From contig MGXV01000022.1 of assembly GCA_001801485.1 (NCBI GenBank), positions 1 through 7,703 of the forward strand: a stretch of DNA of 7,703 nucleotides. Reading direction: 5' to 3'. The notes below the pieces were generated by a model, which did no database searches, was not told the origin of the DNA, and saw nothing but the letters and a program-made list of their open reading frames with translations. The position numbers and the translations under genes are program-made. Shown one piece after another: positions 5,227 to 7,703 of the stretch. The DNA is from Gammaproteobacteria bacterium RIFCSPHIGHO2_12_FULL_37_14. GTDB taxonomy: Bacteria; Pseudomonadota; Gammaproteobacteria; DSM-16500. Within the stretch, counting starts at the first letter, position 1; every line of letters begins with the position of its first letter.

Positions 5227-7101
5227 ATGCTGCGTAATAATACTACTGACTTCATCGGTCTGCCAAAAGAAATGTGGGAAGTCATCGCTCAGCTTCTTGA
5301 TTATCATGATTCGTTTAATTTAAGTAGTGCAGTGAAAATTTTGCATGAATGGCTCAGGGTTGAAGTTGCAAGAAAAGCATTAGCAATGCTTGATAACGTA
5401 CAAATCTCAAATCAAAGTTACAATATCACTCTACTCGATGGTCTGGGTAAAGCATGGTATTCAGATAGTGAGAGTATTAAGCGTATTTTCAACGGAATGA
5501 AGGGTAAACAATTTATAGCTTCCGAGCTGTGTTACTACCTGCTAGATCATGATGGTCAGGTTTGGTTTGATTCGATCATCCGTTTCTCACCTAAAAAAAT
5601 TATGGTGCCGCCTATTAATCATATGGCACTAAATTCTAAGAAATTAAATCTCTTTTTGATTGATGAAGAAGGCTACGTTTGGCAAACTATGACGGATTTG
5701 GATTATGTCAAACTCGAACAGCTCCCGCCAGTTAAAGAAATCATTGTTGGTCAGGAAGATACGTTTTTCCTGACAAAGACAGGTGATGTTTGGGGCTATG
5801 GTAAAAACCGAGCGGGCTTGCTAGGTCTTGGTCATCGGGATCCGGTTGGCATAGCTAGCATACAACAAATCCCGATGCTTTCGAATATTGAACGTATTGT
5901 ATTCGATCATAATCTATCAGCATATTTTTACCAGCAGAATGGAGAAATTTTAGTAGCGGGTGTTATGATATTAAATACACAATCACCTGCCGCCGCTAAT
6001 TTATGCTTGTTACCAACCCCACTATTTCCCGCGCCATTGCCCAAGGTTGCGCAAAGTTTTCATTGGCTTGGATCACATTTTTTTCTTAATTCAGAAAGGA
6101 AACTTGATGTTTTTATTGGATCTAATCAACAGCCACGCCAAGACTTAGTGCCACCAATAAAACAACTGTATAAATTTGAGAGCCATCATTTTAAACATAG
6201 TTCGTACAATTTTCGCGACATTGAAAACAGGATCTGGAAAATTAACATAATGACCAATACGGTAAAAACGATCCCTCAAATGCACAATGCAACCCATTTA
6301 GGTAAATTGAAAAATAATAACTACTTTTGGCTGGACAAATTCGGTAATTTAAAAGTCATGTACCCATCCAATCGTTTCAAAACAATAACCAACGTTCACC
6401 ATCAATATAAACTCGCTATTTTAAAATCATTCTCACTAAATGAAATATTGGTGCTTGCATCTACGCCACTCGATAAAAATAAATGTTTCTTTGATGCGCT
6501 CATGGGCTCAATGGAGGCGAGTTTGATTGATGAAAGCTTGCGGTTTCCGATTTTAATTATGCTGCAAAAAAGCAAATGGCATAAACCAGAAAAACTAGCG
6601 CAATTACTACTATCGCCCACCATGACCACTGAAAAGATAGATTTCAAATTTGATAGAGAAAGTAAACTACTATCTAAATTTATTAATATTACCAATCTAC
6701 TTTTAGCCATCTACAAAGAGATCGATGCGAATAATATGCAAACTAAGGATGTGGATAAGCTGAAAATATTTTTTACTATGCTTGTTAAGATCGAATCAGG
6801 TGAAATTGAAAATAGAGATGGCTTAAAACTTTATTTTGACAAATTTAAACAGCCTGAAATAAAAACTGGATTTAATTGGTTTATAAAGTCATCTAATGAA
6901 CCTAAATTACAACAACGACTACTTGATCATTTGGTTGATGAAACTGCTTTTAAGTTTCTTAAAAGAGGCGCTAGGTTAATGAGCAATGCGATCATATATC
7001 ATTACGGTGTGTATCTGAATAATTCAACTATTTTTCATAAATTAAATGAAATTATATCTGTTGAGAAGAATAGTGAGATGAAAAGAGCAACTGTTATTTA
7101 A
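5227..7101 (+). CDS. F-box plus RCC1-like beta-propeller protein, candidate effector
   Basis: A 624-residue protein without signal peptide. Residues 8-47 (FIGLPKEMWEVIAQLLDYHD, then a helix) fit an F-box, so it may bind host Skp1. Residues 65-400 look like a beta-propeller of the RCC1 type, with strand signatures at fairly regular spacing: DGLGKAWYS (71), DHDGQVWFD (107), DEEGYVWQT (146), TKTGDVWGYGKNRAGLLGLG (183), QQNGEILVAG (236), a degenerate one near 289, DIENRIWKI (331) and DKFGNLKVM (370). Only the fourth keeps the full RCC1 G-x-N-x-x-G-x-L-G-x-G form. In F-box proteins such a propeller normally selects the ubiquitination substrate. Residues 410-624 are helical and unrecognised, and contain KNKCFFDAL (417-425), a possible cysteine-protease-like motif. 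RCC1-repeat effectors are known in Legionella (PieG/LegG1). The likely role is host ubiquitin or small-GTPase manipulation, by inference. It is monocistronic, converging with the genes on the right. Confidence 0.75.
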   Translation: MLRNNTTDFIGLPKEMWEVIAQLLDYHDSFNLSSAVKILHEWLRVEVARKALAMLDNVQISNQSYNITLLDGLGKAWYSDSESIKRIFNGMKGKQFIASELCYYLLDHDGQVWFDSIIRFSPKKIMVPPINHMALNSKKLNLFLIDEEGYVWQTMTDLDYVKLEQLPPVKEIIVGQEDTFFLTKTGDVWGYGKNRAGLLGLGHRDPVGIASIQQIPMLSNIERIVFDHNLSAYFYQQNGEILVAGVMILNTQSPAAANLCLLPTPLFPAPLPKVAQSFHWLGSHFFLNSERKLDVFIGSNQQPRQDLVPPIKQLYKFESHHFKHSSYNFRDIENRIWKINIMTNTVKTIPQMHNATHLGKLKNNNYFWLDKFGNLKVMYPSNRFKTITNVHHQYKLAILKSFSLNEILVLASTPLDKNKCFFDALMGSMEASLIDESLRFPILIMLQKSKWHKPEKLAQLLLSPTMTTEKIDFKFDRESKLLSKFINITNLLLAIYKEIDANNMQTKDVDKLKIFFTMLVKIESGEIENRDGLKLYFDKFKQPEIKTGFNWFIKSSNEPKLQQRLLDHLVDETAFKFLKRGARLMSNAIIYHYGVYLNNSTIFHKLNEIISVEKNSEMKRATVI

Positions 7102-7130
7102 CTAACGCTGCTGGGCTGTGCATACTAATT

Positions 7131-7505
7131 TTAATCCGGGTGGATAACTAATTTCGACTCCATATTTCGAATTTTTTCATAATCTAATAAAATGCACTCG
7201 CGGTTTCCGGCCAGCGCAATAATTCCAATACTCGTTAAATAATCTACTGTCTCAGGTACAAGGTCACCATTTTTAAACCAAATATATTCATTAAGCAAGG
7301 TCGGCAATTTAGAAATTTCAGCGAGAGCCTCAACATTCGATATTGTTCCTTTAGCAGGTGATTTCAAAAAAACTGGTACGACCGATTTTTTAAAACCCTG
7401 TTTTTTGGTTAGAACGTCACCATCAGCGTAGAGCTCAACTAATTTATCAGCTTGACTACTACCCGTCGCTTCTCGAGCAAACCCAACAACTGGACCTCCG
7501 CACAT
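7131..7505 (-). CDS. Unidentified reading frame, probably a truncated C-terminus
   Basis: An open frame of 124 codons with no ribosome binding site before its ATG. The first 20 residues or so (MCGGPVVGFAREATG) overlap the remnant of a flavoprotein start in another frame and are probably not a genuine N-terminus. The remainder, from DKLVELYADGDV (20-31) to the end ESKLVIHPD, reads as natural protein with mixed alpha/beta character, including EYIWFKNGDLVPETVDYLTS (73-92) and GIIALAGNRECILLDYEKI (94-112). I do not recognise its family. The simplest reading is the 3' part of a gene whose 5' part was lost in a deletion that also removed most of the adjoining monooxygenase gene. It converges with the F-box/RCC1 gene with a 29-base gap and no visible terminator. 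Confidence 0.45.
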   Translation of the reverse strand: MCGGPVVGFAREATGSSQADKLVELYADGDVLTKKQGFKKSVVPVFLKSPAKGTISNVEALAEISKLPTLLNEYIWFKNGDLVPETVDYLTSIGIIALAGNRECILLDYEKIRNMESKLVIHPD

Positions 7506-7545
7506 TCTAGCAAACGATCACAACATCGGCTATTTGTGTGCTCAT
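7439..7545 (-). pseudogene. Broken start of an FAD-dependent monooxygenase gene
   Basis: The ATG (7543-7545) overlaps the stop of the upstream oxygenase gene (TAATG), the usual sign of translational coupling. The frame encodes [11 protein letters not shown], a typical first beta-strand of a flavin-binding Rossmann fold, but then hits TAG at 7507-7509. The next pieces of the expected fold appear in other frames: GGPVVG, in place of the GxGPVG dinucleotide loop, in the second frame, and LLGLLEKRRVVVKLIN (7442-7489), matching the following helix and second strand, in the third. After that the similarity ends. This is what a PHBH-type flavoprotein gene would look like after frame-disrupting changes and a large deletion. 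The assignment rests on these short segments only. Confidence 0.55.
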
Positions 7546-7703
7546 TAGTAAGACGCAAGCCCTGGGTTATCAAAAGGAGGGCTACTCAAAACATGAACTC
7601 GTTGAAGATGACGAGGGGACTTCGAGATAAACTCTTCTCGACCATGTAGAAGTGAAAAGTTATCGGCAATGACAACATCTCCTCGTTGCCACTCATGAGC
7701 ATA
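7545..7703 (-). CDS. C-terminus of a TauD/PvcB-like Fe(II)/2-oxoglutarate oxygenase (partial)
   Basis: The last 52 residues are in the window; the rest lies beyond the right edge. The motif [19 protein letters not shown] contains the distal iron-binding His (in LLHGR) and the Arg of the following turn that, in the TauD/TfdA family, binds the 2-oxoglutarate carboxylate. The ending [19 protein letters not shown] is most like PvcB/IsnB enzymes, which act with PvcA/IsnA isonitrile synthases on tyrosine- or tryptophan-derived isonitriles (paerucumarin and rhabduscin type compounds). Family TauD is secure; the PvcB-like subtype is a judgement from memory. The stop codon overlaps the ATG of the broken flavoprotein gene downstream, so the two were one operon and a PvcA-like gene would be expected beyond the window. 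Confidence 0.8.
   Translation of the reverse strand, partial: YAHEWQRGDVVIADNFSLLHGREEFISKSPRHLQRVHVLSSPPFDNPGLASY

Noticed and set aside
6402..6710. Minus-strand 102-codon frame inside the F-box/RCC1 gene
   Set aside because: It is an antisense shadow of a continuous 624-codon gene; its Ser/Leu-rich composition is typical of reverse translation of lysine- and glutamate-rich sequence.
7452..7649. Plus-strand 65-codon frame at the right edge
   Set aside because: It is antisense to the oxygenase C-terminus, whose iron- and 2-oxoglutarate-binding residues are visible.
1..7703. CRISPR array, tRNA, rRNA or intact insertion sequence
   Set aside because: No regularly spaced repeats, no tRNA-like cloverleaf, no rRNA-like sequence and no transposase motifs were seen on either strand.

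Overview
The window looks like accessory DNA from an AT-rich, host-associated gammaproteobacterium of the Legionellales type (Legionella, Berkiella, Aquicella or Coxiella relatives). Three large unfamiliar proteins carry eukaryote-like modules (F-box, ankyrin-like, RCC1-type propeller, CaaX box). Two of their genes diverge from one intergenic region that holds a sequence on each strand closely matching the PmrA operator known from Legionella and Coxiella, where PmrA controls Dot/Icm effector genes. This is read from motifs by eye; no database search was possible.

Layout, left to right. Positions 1-79 (minus) are the start of an exported protein with a clear signal peptide, cut by the window edge. 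It diverges from a GNAT acetyltransferase gene (320-940, plus) with a good sigma70-type promoter. Convergent with that is a 649-residue effector-like protein (971-2920, minus) with four GxTxxH ankyrin-signature hexapeptides, a duplicated HYxDL motif and an acidic C-terminal patch. Across a divergent control region (2921-3183) lies a 362-residue protein (3184-4272, plus) that combines an F-box-like segment, an ankyrin-like segment and a C-terminal CLVQ CaaX box, the same module order as Legionella AnkB.

Next is a compositional island: a YCII/DGPF-family gene (4428-4805, minus) visibly richer in G+C than its neighbours, followed by 421 bases without a convincing gene but with direct repeats, small hairpins and what looks like a piece of a dispersed palindromic repeat. 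Then comes an F-box plus RCC1-like beta-propeller protein (5227-7101, plus) with its own promoter. The right edge (7131-7703, minus) holds the C-terminus of a TauD-type Fe(II)/2-oxoglutarate oxygenase resembling PvcB/IsnB isonitrile enzymes. It is translationally coupled to a broken start of a flavoprotein monooxygenase, and after an apparent deletion junction there is an unidentified C-terminal reading frame.

Taken together, the centre is best read as a cluster of candidate secreted effectors. At least two could redirect host SCF ubiquitin ligases through F-boxes, one of them probably anchored to host membranes by prenylation. Flanking genes are unrelated housekeeping or accessory functions, and the right flank is the decaying edge of a secondary-metabolite operon.
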